A stretch of DNA of 29,772 bases from Mnemiopsis leidyi (Eukaryota > Ctenophora > Tentaculata > Lobata > Bolinopsidae). The DNA lies in assembly GCA_000226015.1 (NCBI GenBank), contig JH153568.1, positions 49,154-78,925 of the forward strand, in the 5' to 3' direction. Position 1 is the stretch's first letter, and every line of letters begins with the position of its first letter. Both the position numbers and the translations under genes were made by a program. Below, piece after piece: positions 1 through 12,400 of this stretch. The notes beneath the pieces were generated by a model that saw only the letters and a program-made list of their open reading frames with translations, was not told where the DNA came from and searched no databases.

Positions 1-870
1 TCTATTATGATTGTGAGGGACCAAGCCATAATTGATATGAGCTAAATTAACTTCATCAAACCAGTTGAATATGTGAGTAGCCAAGGTGGGGGCACAAACT
101 TTGCGGTATGCTCTCTCCTACATCAGCTCACATGTATAATGTTACGTAATACCCAATCTCCTTCAATCTTGAATTAACTTGGGAAACAGGCCCCCTGATT
201 CATTTAATGGATAATTAATGATAAATAATGCGGCTTGGGCCCTAAAGAAAACGTAATTGTAGAACTTAAGGAATTTTTAGCCAGAATACTCTTAATGATT
301 TTTGCCATTCCCTTTTCTCTATTTTTATTTGTGCTTTTATTGATGATAAATATAATTTTATTCGAAATTTTGTTTTATTCGATAGGGCGTGCGCAGCGCA
401 AGGCACAGGGCTATGTTGGCTTAGCAAGTTAGGCTGTGATCAGACTAGTCAGCAGGACTCAAAGAACACACCCACACACATTTCGATATCCCATCTCTCC
501 CATTCCTTTTTCCCACATAACCAATACAGCCATTTTGCATTTGGAGCAATGGCATGCCTCCACCGCGACATCACTTACTAGTTTTCTCCGGGCTCGGCCT
601 CTCATCCTAATAGCTGCAGCTGCCTTAATCAGGCTCTCTGCTACTACGCCTCTAATCACTACTTCTACTGCCATGTTATAACATGACCATCCATTTTCCT
701 GACACTCAACTTGTAGTCCGGAGTAACAGTCAAGTTTTTGTCTGACTTTGTCCGACCCTCATTCGGAATAAAATGACAGGAGGGTGCGTGCTGCCGTACA
801 ATCAAGTTTCAGCTCATGGGCTGCTGAAATTCGCTCCTCTGAAGGGCACGTTAACTCCCACCATACAATT
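1..870. other. Stretch without recognisable gene
   Basis: No ORF here has recognisable homology or exon-like splice structure. The open frames around 235-432 (hydrophobic, no ATG start) and 436-681 look like chance frames in AT-rich DNA. I see no RNA gene. Confidence 0.5.
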
Positions 871-874
871 CTTT

Positions 875-1775
875 TAGTTATCATATATGAATGAGAGCAA
901 AACACAAATTATAGTCTGTGGTTCCAACAAAGTCCTCAATGAAATACAAATCCAAGGAATTCATCTAGCAGCTGGTACAACTGTGAGATTTGTCAAATGT
1001 GTTAAGAACCTTGGAGTTCAAATGGACAACCACATAACATTTAGAGAACAGGTTGTACACCTAAAGCAAAAATGTTTTAGTACCCTGCGTAACATCTGCA
1101 AAATTAGAGTCTTGCTCACCAGGTCTCAGCTGAGAACAATTGTCAATAGCTTAGTTGTTTCATGCTTGGATTACTGTAACGGAATTTACTTTGGAATTTC
1201 TGAACAACTTCTGAATCAATTACAGATGATACAAAATGCTGCAGCTAAAGCTATCACCAATAAATACAAGTATGACCATGTTGGTGAAGATCTGGAAAAA
1301 TTACATTGGTTAAATGTCAAAAAGAGAATTACTTTTAAAATTGCTCTTCTTGCATACAAATCTGTCAATGGACTTGCTCCTGATTATTTAAAGGACATGT
1401 TTCGGTACGCACAGTGCACACCATGGACACACACTTAAGCTAATTGTTCCACAATTTATATCAGCACCAAGCCGTAGAAGTTTTAGCTATATTGGTCCTA
1501 AAATCTTCAACAATCTCCCCACATCACTCACATCATCAGATACTGTTGATATTTTTTAGAAAAAAATCTGAAAACGTATTTGTTTCAATTGCACAATCAA
1601 GAGTTAGATAAACTTTTATCTTAGTTTTCGTGGAGGGTATGATTGTTTTCCACTGTGATCCCCTTAATGGACTTTTCCACTTAACTTAGATCACTCTTAG
1701 TTAGTGTTTTACACCGCTGAGTATAAGTTTTTTAAACTTCAAAGCAGTGTTATAAATTGCATAATTATTATTATA
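875..1775 (+). mobile_element. 5'-truncated non-LTR retrotransposon (LINE) 3' end
   Basis: This is the 3' end of a LINE. It contains the C-terminal part of a reverse transcriptase ORF (887-1559, described separately), then an AT-rich 3' UTR. The element seems to end in a short ATT/TAT-rich tail near 1765-1785. The 5' boundary is approximate: coding similarity starts abruptly at NESKT, a motif that lies in the middle of such polymerases, so most of the element (endonuclease and RT fingers/palm) is missing, as is usual for 5'-truncated copies. I did not find a convincing target-site duplication. The family looks CR1/Jockey-like, by motif recall only. Confidence 0.75.
887..1559 (+). pseudogene. 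Reverse transcriptase C-terminal fragment, frameshifted
   Basis: The frame from 887 to 1438 translates into the post-palm region of a non-LTR reverse transcriptase. Landmarks are NESKTQII at the start, LGVQMD near residue 45, a SCLDYCN block near residue 95, LQMIQNAAAKAI, LHWLNVKKRI and LAPDYLKDMF. These blocks are typical of CR1/Jockey-like and related LINE polymerases. The frame breaks near 1438. Homology resumes in the +1 frame from 1440 with RRSFSYIGPKIFNNLP and stops at TAG 1557-1559, shortly before the expected C terminus. The copy therefore has a frameshift and a premature stop and cannot make active polymerase. Confidence 0.85.
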
Positions 1776-1825
1776 TATGATATAGAGGCAAAGATTTCAT
1801 CAAGTTTAAATGCTATCAAATCGAA

Positions 1826-2125
1826 ATTAGGGGTTGTTCCCATATGACGTCATCACCTAGGGGCCAAGGGGAGGGGAATTCCAAATGATGACAATTGATG
1901 ACAAGACGGAGGTGGTTTGGCCAATGATGATGCCATAGACAATTTTTAGGATTTATAGGATTTTTTCGAAAATTTTTGATTTCTTTAGAAAATCCATATC
2001 AGTATTTTACAAAATCAGAAGGAAAATCTTCAAGTAAAAATTCTGATTCAGAAATCTGGTGAAATACTGTGTTTTCACTGACTTAGTATGAAAAATTTCA
2101 AAAATGACTGAAAGACCTAACATCA
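1826..2125. repeat. Dispersed repeat, copy 1
   Basis: The segment opens with a GTTGTTCCCATATGACGTCA-like block, continues with a G-rich stretch, then GGTTTGGCCAATGATGATG, then TTTTTAGGATTTATAGGATT, and ends near AATTTCAAAAATGACTG. The same blocks recur in the same order and strand at 10308-10515, so this is an interspersed repeat. The boundaries are estimated from where the two copies stop matching. Both contain a CRE-like TGACGTCA or its variant. No coding capacity is seen. The class (SINE, MITE or other) is unknown. Confidence 0.7.
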
Positions 2126-2129
2126 AATT

Positions 2130-3450
2130 ATTTTTTATCTGCCCGCGATGTTTTTTTACAACTTAATTATCAATTTTGCTGGGGACTGCATGGCTTTCTC
2201 TACAAGGCAATAAAGATTGACGTACCCAATGAATTGATAACCTACTGTCCGCCTTGTGGCTAACGTTTCATAGAACTCTCCCGATTGCTGGCATATACCA
2301 GATCCGGCTGGGCTGGGGGTTTGCCAGGTCGGTATTTCTCGAGGAAATAACATGGCTATGGCCCTGGTGGATCGGTGATGTCCCGAAGGACATCTGCCAT
2401 AGTGATTCGTCATCAGAGGACTCCTAGAACCCATTGGGAGTCAGGTGTCGAGACAACCTTCCAGAATAGTGGAAGTGATTACTACGAGGAACTACCACAG
2501 CATTTTGCTTGCAGTCCTGATCCTGCTAGGTAATCCTCGAGGATGAGGCTTGTGATTGATGTGTGGGAGGGGATCGAGTGTCATGCGGTATTACTTGATC
2601 TGGTGTTGGGTTTGATGTATGCCTGTAAAGTATTTGTTTTGCTGCATGCATCCTACAGACAGGGCCCTTTCATTCGATGCTAATTTTGCCTTTAGTCCCT
2701 TGTATAAGAATATGTGGCGTTTGGGTAAAGGCACATTTCTGAGATAGCTTTTACCAGATTGCCTCGGCTGGTTTTGTTTCAAGTTCCACTGTCCCTGGCA
2801 GTGGTCTATAATTCGAATACACTCATCAGATGAGCGGCTAGAGAACAACTAGTGGTGGGGGGTTATGATTCATACAGTCATGATATGAGCAGCTATTAGG
2901 CGCCCTTCGACAGTAAAAATGCGCCCAAAGTGGGACCCAGGTAAAAGGGCTTACTAGGAGGACAATTAGGCCCCCCTTATGACGGCACACTCCAGTGAAG
3001 GAGGTGTCCCAACAAATTTCGACGAAATTCTAGACTCACATTGTTTGTTCAAGATTATTCAAAATCCCTCTTATTTTCCTCCAATAAACCCTGAGGGATA
3101 CCTATTTAGGACAAACCAGAAGCTGAGCAATCCCATAGGGCATCATCATGGCAACTAAACACTAAATTGGTGACCAATTACAAAAATAAGTTTCTTTTTT
3201 CCACAATTTTTCCAGTTACAGTCACAAGATTTTCCATACAATGTTAATCATAAGTATAGCACTTAAATAACTATCGAAAAAAAAATTTGGTTTGTTCGGA
3301 CATTGAATGGGGGGGGGGGAGGGGTAACGCACAGGCAATGACCACAAAACCCTGGAATTCGCCTAATTATGGCTATTTGACCATGGTAATTTCATAAATT
3401 TAACCATGGTCATGGTCAAACATAATGACTCTCCATAAATTGTGATGCCT
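2130..3450. other. Intergenic stretch, no recognised gene
   Basis: Base composition rises in GC from about 2200 to 3000, and short ORFs on the minus strand (2156-2434, 2591-2848) have no recognisable domains. The change in composition beside a LINE and a dispersed repeat suggests degraded mobile DNA, but I cannot assign a family. A run of ten G at about 3310 and an inverted repeat (TTTGACCATG / CATGGTCAAA, about 3376-3420) lie just upstream of the reductase gene. Confidence 0.4.
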
Positions 3451-3455
3451 TTGGA

Positions 3456-3462
3456 TATAAAT
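3456..3462 (+). promoter_or_regulatory. Possible TATA box of the FAR gene
   Basis: TATAAAT lies about 36 nt upstream of the FAR start codon. If used, the 5' UTR would be only about 10 nt. It is equally possible that the real promoter lies upstream and that this is AT-rich background. Confidence 0.25.
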
Positions 3463-3497
3463 CATTTATGCAGCATTAAAAATAATTATGTTTAAGA

Positions 3498-6400
3498 ATG
3501 GATGTGTTGGAAAGTTCACAAGTAAGCCGTTTTTACTCTGGCAAGAACATCTTCCTTACTGGTGGTACTGGCTTTCTTGGAAAATGCTTTATTGAGAAGG
3601 TAACTATTGTGTCTAGTATCTCGTCTTTGATGAATGCTCTCACAGGCATATAATGTAAGATAATGTAAGAACTGATAGTTGGAATTATATTAAAGATGTT
3701 CTTCCCATTTGTGAGTATTCAATTTTGTAATGCTAGGTGCTACGCTCCTGTCCAGATGTTGGAAACATTTACATGCTGTGTCGTGGAAAGAAGGGAAAAT
3801 CCCCGTCAGAGCGCATGACTGCAATGTTCAGTGAGATGCTCTTTGACAACCTTAGAGCTGAAAGTCCCAACTCTTTCGAGAAAGTGATACCAGTTATTGG
3901 GGATGTTCTAGAAGACAATCTTGGTGAGTTGCTTTTATTCTTGTTACATGGAGATTAAGCTTCAGGAACTTGAATCACTGACGATATCTACTGTTTTGAT
4001 GACTGTGCTAGGTACACCAAGCTACATTAGCTGTATATTCACAATTCTTCAGGTCTAAGTGAGGAGGACGAAAAACTTATTACAGAAAACGTGAATGTTA
4101 TGATACACAGTGCAGCGACAATCCGTTTTGATGATCACATCAAGTATGCTACTAATTTTACTAATGTGCTCTTAGCTTGTGTTGTGATAAGACGTGTATG
4201 CTGGGTTATCAGCCAATCTGTAAATTTCAGACAATCACATCAACTCCATAGAATATAGCTAATTCTGTTACATTTTTAAACGCATGCTTGAAACGATCAA
4301 GTGTAAAATTTCAGAGTATCACTTCAGTTGAATGTTGGAGGAACTGTAAAAATGGTGAATTTAGCCAGAAGAGTGAAAAATTTAGTGGTGAGTGAATCTG
4401 AATCATTTATATAAAAGTTTAAATAACAGGTTTTTCATTTTACTGAATACTGCGGGACTATCAGATATAATACAACATTTGTACTGATTTTAAACTACAA
4501 ACCTCACACAGTCGTTTATCCACGTTTCGACAGCGTACGCTAACTGTAACCTGTCGGATATAGAGGAAGTGTACTATCCCATGGGAGAGGAATACAGCCC
4601 ACTTAAGTTATTGGAACTCTGCGAGTAAGTCAATGTAGCAAACGTGGTAAAAGAAGTTAACAAATAAACTTTATTATTTGTTGTAAATGGTTTAAAAAGC
4701 TGAGGGAGCTAGTAAAGTTGAGTTCAATCTTTGACCACAGCACCGATCTTAGTTATTTAACGTGTTTTGAATTGTCATGCCTTTGATGTTAGAATTAGTG
4801 CTGTCTTAGTATGTAGTCAAGTGAACTTAAATTACAGTTCGTACAAAATTCTGGTATTTCAATATGTTCAATAAAGTTTGTGTCCGAATTAGAATTCTAG
4901 AGAAACATAAAAATGTGTCTTTATCCTGATATCTGTCTGAAAGTGTTTTCCTGTTATTCTTATGGAGTCAGACATTGAGTTTGCCAGAGTTTGAGCCTGA
5001 TTAGGCATGATTGCCTGTCGCTGATTGCTTTGCAGCACTAGGCACAAAGCAAATAAGTACCATCCAATCAAGGTAACATATATTGCAAAATCGAGGGACG
5101 GCAAGCAAATTTTGTCGGAAAAGTGGTAGCTACAGTATATTACAGCTAAAAAAGCCTCTCTCGAATACACGATTTTATTTAGCAGATGAAACTTATTTAA
5201 ATTTTTCCACCTAGAAATCTTGGTTGTTCAACTTAAGTTTATCAATTCAACTTCTAAGACTAATATCAAGATATGTCAAACCTGAACTATGGAGGAAGTA
5301 TCATCTACCATCTAAACTACATTTAACCCAGATGGATGGACGAAGAAGTGTTAGCGTCAATGACAGAGAAGTTACTTCGCGACCGACCCAACACGTACTG
5401 CCTAACTAAAGCCATCTCTGAGGAGTATCTGTTTCAACATGCCAAGGATCTGCCACTGGGAATATTCAGACCGAGTATTATCGGGGCTAGTTGGCAGGAA
5501 CCTGCTCCAGTGAGTAGTTTGTTGTTAGGGGTTGTTAAGTGTCGTTAAGGTTTGTTAAGTGTTTGTTATGGGTTCTTATTATAAGTCGACATCAAAATAT
5601 TTAAACAAAATATTTAATTATAGATTGGTCACCATAGTAACGAGTTTCCGAAAAGTAAATTCTCAGAAAATCAAAGCTTTACATGCCCCCTTGTATCAGT
5701 ATTACTTTTTAACACAAGTCCTCCTCAGGGATGGATTGACAACTTCAACGGACCCAGTGGTCTCTTCATTGCGGTAAGTATCTCAGTTCTCCAAACCCTC
5801 TAGAGACTTAAGGAAGTTAAGATTTCCACTCAGTTTTGTCACCGCACTGGATGTCTGCCTGTGTTTTGTGTAACAAGTCTACTCTCTATCTTGAGTCGAA
5901 CAATATAGGGATGTTACAAACATGTAAGAATGGGAATGTTGTTAACACTGCACCTAACATCTTTTGTTTCATAAGCCACACCCTCTTCTAATTATTAGCG
6001 CTTCTTTTTGATTAACTTCACCTACACTACTATTTCTAGTTCACACTAAGTAGATAGTTCACATTATGTAAATACCGTAGAAATGTTGCTCCTGTAGAAA
6101 TGAAGGCTGTAGGTACTGTAGCAGTAACCGATATGTGTGCATTTCGGCTTAACTAACGAAGGTTTGACGCAGGGTTTAAAAAGCCATGCATTTTGAGTGC
6201 TTACAAGATAAAACTTTACCTGCGCGCGTGATCATCGAACTAGGAGCTCATCCAAACGTCCAAGTAACCTCTAATGTGTTAGAATTACAGTTTGGATGAA
6301 ATTTCGAGCCGATCTCAGCCCGCTGACTTCCTTCCAAATTGTGCAGAAGATCCCGTCCCAACTGCTAAAACCTGCGGCGATCACGTGCCCGTAAAGTTGT

Positions 6401-9400
6401 AAGCACTCAAATTGCACGGCTTTTTAAACCCTGCGTTAAACCCCTGTTAATTAAGCCGATGTGCACAGATACGCCTAAAGCTACTGTCATGTAGTAACGT
6501 AGGCTCTGCAAAAGCTTATCTGCAAGCTATAAATAGAACATGTACGGATCTTTTTACTAGGTTTACATTCAACGTGTATTGATGTAGTTTTGTAGTGATG
6601 GGTGTACATAGTTACACAAAGTATGTACATAGTATACATACCTGCTCGGTTTTACAGAGGTTGATAATTCAACTGCTCAATTGTTGAGTAAAAGGCTTAG
6701 AAAACTAGGTAATACTTACCTACTTTCCCCTGAACTAGTCCTTCTTGAAAACTGAACTTTTAAGTTAAATCATCAGCTATGTTTTAAAGTTTAGGCCTAC
6801 TCAAACTCGATATCCTAGATTCAAATCGTGATATCAAATATAACTTTTGTATGCCTGTTCAAGTGAATTTCTGTTTTGCGGGCTAAATTCGACAGGATTC
6901 GAAGCTTATGTTTCTACAATTTAAACAACGCCTCTGTAATAGATTTTGGTAAAAGACGCGATTCGTTTTTAATATATGCAAGTTTCAAATTCGTATTTCA
7001 CAATAATTTAGGCCATTGTGGAGGAGATATTCAAGTACTAACTTAAAAGGTGTGATAGTAAGATTTGACTGCAGGCGCATGTGTAGTGAACCTTATCTCA
7101 CCAGCTAAAACAATGACGTCACAGATTGCAAATTGAATTACCAAGTTGCCTGCTGAAATCTAGACTTTTATCATATTGGTCAGGCCGTTTTCCTACGTTC
7201 GGAATGAGTTGGAGGGACATTATACATCATGTAAAAATTGTTTTGAACATGCAACTTTGAAGTTTGAGGAATTCGGTGTAATACGTGTATGCGTTTAGAA
7301 CGCATAACTTAGCGTGCAATATTAAATAATACCAACGTGAGACAGGTCCTGAAGGAACCAGTTTTTCACCCCACTACAACATATGATGGTAACACAGCTC
7401 CGTCTTGCTGCACATCGATATTCCTGTCTAAATTTTGGAAAGTTCGGCTCAGAGTGCCGACTTTCCATTGTAGCTAGATCAATCAATTAGATCAATCTAC
7501 TAGATCTACAATGTACCTACTAGCTAACTCATCTACCCTTTCTTCAATCTATAAGATAGTACGGTCTACACTAATCTACTCTACGTGATTTATTATGAAG
7601 GATTGTTGTAAGATTGATGTGAAATCTAATGTACTGATTACACTATACTCTAAATTATCCTCTCTCTCTCAGGTGGGCAAGGGAGTGTTGAGGATACTAG
7701 AGGGGGACGTCAACAAAGTAGCAGATATTATCCCTATAGACTACTGTGTAAACATGCTGATATCCGTGGGGTGGTACACTTCTATCGTTACGTGAGTAAC
7801 TCCTTTCTTTTTTAAAGTTTAGAATTTTGTTTTCGTTTCGTTTATACTCAGTTTTTCAGTTCAAAACTATCAAAATTCGTTTGCTAGAAATTTGAGACAC
7901 CTTTTCTGTTACATGGCTTTTTGGTATTGTTTACTTTTTCTATTTCAAAGAAGGACAAAGCAAGCCAATCAAACACTAAATGTATTCTAGTTCAAAGAGA
8001 TAACAGATAATTAAACAATTTAAACAATTTTTTCAACAATTATAATTTTATTGATCCAATATTCTAGGATGCACACAAATTACACAAAAACGTGAATTAC
8101 ACACTCTAAACTTTGTATTTTTATCGTACAAATTAATTGGTTAGCTTAAAGGACTACGCAGATATCATAAACATTTTAATGATTACGCTCTATGAAGATT
8201 ATATTATTATAAAGATAACAAATATTAGAGTAATGTATAATCACAATCTCAGGGAGCTAGTTTGTTTCAGAAAATATAACTATTAAATCTTGATGCATTT
8301 TTTTAAATATTAGTTTAGTACGACATACCAAGTGACACAGGTAAAGACTTATTCATTGCAAAGCGGTAAGGCACCAGAAACTTCTGTCGTGAATTATGAG
8401 ATCGATGAATAGATTAGGGTGGTGGCAACCACTCCAGAAAAGACACTTAACCAAACATTTTTGAACCTCGAGACTATTTTCAATCGATTTTTCGTCCAAT
8501 TTTAGCCCGGATTCAACAAAATTGCCACCACCTAGTAAGACAAGAAATCCGAATTTGATCACGTGACCCCTTAAGTGACCCCATATAATGCCCCAAAATG
8601 TAAATTTTTAACTTTCAGCTAGGAAAAAAATGAGACCAGTATTTTCACGTAAAATTTGTCGAGGAATCCAAATTTGATAGTTTTGATTCCGAAAAATCAT
8701 CACGTGACCCCTTAAGTGACCCCTTACAAGGCCCCAGGCCCAAGATGAAAATGTTTGAGCGAGAAGAAAACTTAGACCTACGTTTTGTGGTAAAATTTAA
8801 CGGCGAATCCGATGGTGGCAGTCCCGAAGCTTGAAAAAACCCTATTTTGACCTCCTATATGGCCCTTATTAACCCCCTATAACCCAAAATTGAAAGCCGA
8901 AAAAATATCACGTGACCCCCTAAGTTAGACCATCATTTAGACGTGAAGTTACGAGGAATAGTACATAAAAACTAATACAAACTTGTACAAAAACCGAACT
9001 CTGTCTTATCAATAATCTTACCAGCTAAAAGTAAATTCAAATAAAATTCAAATAAAAGTCAAATAAAATTATCATGATACAAATAATTTAATTCAATTTT
9101 TATTCAATTTAATTTAATTTAATTTTATTATTCAAATAAATTCAAATAAAATTCAAATAAAAGTAAAATGAAATTATCATTATTCAAATAATTTAATTCA
9201 ATTTTATTCAATTTAATTTGATTTAATTTCATTATTCAAATAAAATTGGTAAGTAAAATTGGTAAACAGTTATATTCACAAAAGATTGGCGGGCAGTCAA
9301 TCCGATCGAATTACTAACTTAGACTGACTGACAGAGTCAGGCTGACTAATAGTGTCTAACTCAATCTAACTGAATTAAGTTAATAAATGGATTATAAAAT

Positions 9401-12400
9401 CTCTGTTGGAACTTTATATGTCAAACCAGGAATCCTGTTTTCATGCACCTTATCTGCATTCCTTCCACAAAATGCTATCTTGCAACTTGAGAAATTCCAT
9501 TTTCCTCTCTGGTCTATCATCCAAAGTCCCAATAAGAAACAAAGAACTTTCTTTTCTTCGGTTATTGTTGCAGCCGATAAGTGTTGTCCAGCACCGTTTA
9601 CGATCGTTTCCAAGTGTTCCAAATCCTCGCTAAACAGCAATGTATCATCTTCGAGGTATTTTGCCGGAATATCTTTGCGATTCATGTTGGGAAGCACTGT
9701 ATATTCTGATATTTTGACTGTAGAGCCTATGGACTGTACAAGTCTTCTGACTTTGTACCTTTGCATTTTAGCCTTTTCTATGCAACCGTCTAACCTTTTT
9801 TCGTCTTCTTTTTCATTCACAAAGGAAACCCCTTTGACTTCGAGAATCGTTACAGAATTGACACCTATTATCAAATAATCACATTCTCCCTCAAGTTCTC
9901 TGGAGTTTTTGTGACACATATGATCTCCCCGGCATTTTTTGCATATCCTATTATGACAGCGATGCATAGGAAGGATAGCGCTATAATTTTCATGGGTAAA
10001 CTCTAACTGATGTAGGACGATAAATTTTTTCCTAATCCTCTTAAGGGAGCGAAATAGTTTTAACTCAGCTTGGTCTTTTATAACTTTATATAATATGATT
10101 GATCCTTGTAAGGCTCTGTCCTCCTGTTGACGAAGTAGTGGAAGAATGTACTCTCCAATTTTTAGGATGACTTCTACAGAAACTACCATATCTACAGCTT
10201 TACCCCCTAAGCTACCATTTTCAGTGTCTTTTCAGTGGCATCGTTCACAAGGAATTCCCACTTTGACTTCAAGACCCTAAGTGCTATTTTTGATTTTAGA
10301 TGAAAGTGGTTAGGGGTCGTTCACATATGACATCATCACCTAAGGGGGGAGGGGGTTTCCAAATGATGATGATTGATGACTAGGGGGGAGGGGGTTTGGC
10401 CAATGATGATGTAATCAAAAATTTTTAGGATTTATAGGATTTTAAAAAAAATTTTCGATTTAGTATAAAATAGTATAAAAGTATAGTATAAAATATTTCA
10501 AAAATGACTGCAAATTAAAAGATCGAAAATCAAGTTTGTGACATGAAGTAGGGTGGGGGGTTCCGGACTGTGATGGTGTCATTATGTTAATTTACCTCTG
10601 ACATTTAGGGGGGTTTTGTAATGATGATGAATGATAACGTAGGGGGGGGGGTAAAAGTTTAACCNNNNNNNNNNNNNNNNNNNNNNNNNNNNNNNNNNNN
10701 NNNNNNNNNNNNNNNNNNNNNNNNNNNNNNNNNNNNNNNNNNNNNNNNNNNNNNNNNNNNNNNNNNNNNNNNNNNNNNNNNNNNNNNNNNNNNNNNNNNN
10801 NNNNNNNNNNNNNNNNNNNNNNNNNNNNNNNNNNNNNNNNNNNNNNNNNNNNNNNNNNNNNNNNNNNNNNNNNNNNNNNNNNNNNNNNNNNNNNNNNNNN
10901 NNNNNNNNNNNNNNNNNNNNNNNNNNNNNNNNNNNNNNNNNNNNNNNNNNNNNNNNNNNNNNNNNNNNNNNNNNNNNNNNNNNNNNNNNNNNNNNNNNNN
11001 NNNNNNNNNNNNNNNNNNNNNNNNNNNNNNNNNNNNNNNNNNNNNNNNNNNNNNNNNNNNNNNNNNNNNNNNNNNNNNNNNNNNNNNNNNNNNNNNNNNN
11101 NNNNNNNNNNNNNNNNNNNNNNNNNNNNNNNNNNNNNNNNNNNNNNNNNNNNNNNNNNNNNNNNNNNNNNNNNNNNNNNNNNNNNNNNNNNNNNNNNNNN
11201 NNNNNNNNNNNNNNNNNNNNNNNNNNNNNNNNNNNNNNNNNNNNNNNNNNNNNNNNNNNNNNNNNNNNNNNNNNNNNNNNNNNNNNNNNNNNNNNNNNNN
11301 NNNNNNNNNNNNNNNNNNNNNNNNNNNNNNNNNNNNNNNNNNNCCAAATCCTTTTAACGACTAATTCACGCCAGAAGCATAAACACAACGCAGCATGAAT
11401 AAATGATGAAGGCAGCACATACAATACAATAACGACGTCATACAGAGCTGAGTTAAGATATTTGAAATAAACGATGAAAAGAACGCGCAATTGTGTCTAA
11501 ACTTTGCGCGTGCAATTTTTCAATGGTGGCTGCATCGAACGGCTGCGTGAATTCGCGCGTCTGATTTTACACGTGCAGAACAACTAACCGAAATTACGTC
11601 TGGTACGAGGTTGCGTATTTTGATTCCTCATTCCTCGAGGTTTAACGACAATAAGCGACGGCAAGATACGGGAAATTCAGCGGTCGCCTGACACAATGAA
11701 AGCGGCCGCAATTCTTGTATTCTCCATTTAAGGCTGGATAAGGGCCCAGCAACAAACTAACTATTTTGGGTGGCGTGGGGAGTGAGGAAAATAATACCTG
11801 GTATTTCCTCATCAAGATGGGATGAGGAACGGGGAGGAGTCCAACAAGAGTTCCGTTTTGTAAAAATGTTATAATTTCACTTTCGTCAGTCAAATTCTTA
11901 TCGATACAAATCTTTTCGACCTATAGATGTTATAATTAGACTTTTATTTTTCCAGCATGAAAGAATCCTTAAGTTAAACAACAATTGCAGCTAAATCAAG
12001 ATATAGTTTTTTTAGGTGATAAATTTGACGATAATCTTGAATTTTGCTCATAGAATCAATCCTATAAGGCATCTGAGGATGATTTTATTTTTAAATCTTG
12101 AATCAGCAGATAATTGATTGATAGAAAGTCAGGGGTTTAACTTAGGAACCTCATCTATATTGTAGGTTTACCTGAGGTACCTGGTCTATATTGTCGGTTT
12201 ATCTGAGGTACTTGGTCTATATTGGATCAAGAGGACGCATTAAACGAACATATTGACTTGAGTGTAAAGAATTGAGCCTGGACGAACCCAGCTGCTTCAG
12301 TTCCTTGTTTGACATGCCGTTCAGCAAGGACATTCACAGCTTTAGCCGAGGCGGGGCACATAACTCGCATCCGTCACTAGTTGTCAAATGTTGAATATAT

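Noticed and set aside
235..681. Hydrophobic ORF at 235-432 and ORFs at 436-681 on both strands
   Set aside because: No ATG start for the first, no homology, and typical of AT-rich or Pro/Thr-rich chance frames.
5559..5777. Plus-strand ORF across FAR intron 6 into exon 7
   Set aside because: Wrong frame for exon 7; the real exon is 5729-5773 in the phase that continues GWIDNFNGP.
10582..11490. Long minus-strand ORFs across 10582-11490
   Set aside because: They consist almost entirely of N from the assembly gap; no sequence supports them.
12227..12370. 47-codon minus-strand ORF, protein-like near CPASAKAVNVLAERHVK
   Set aside because: No recognised family, no splice sites that would link it to the HID1 exon, and too short to support alone.
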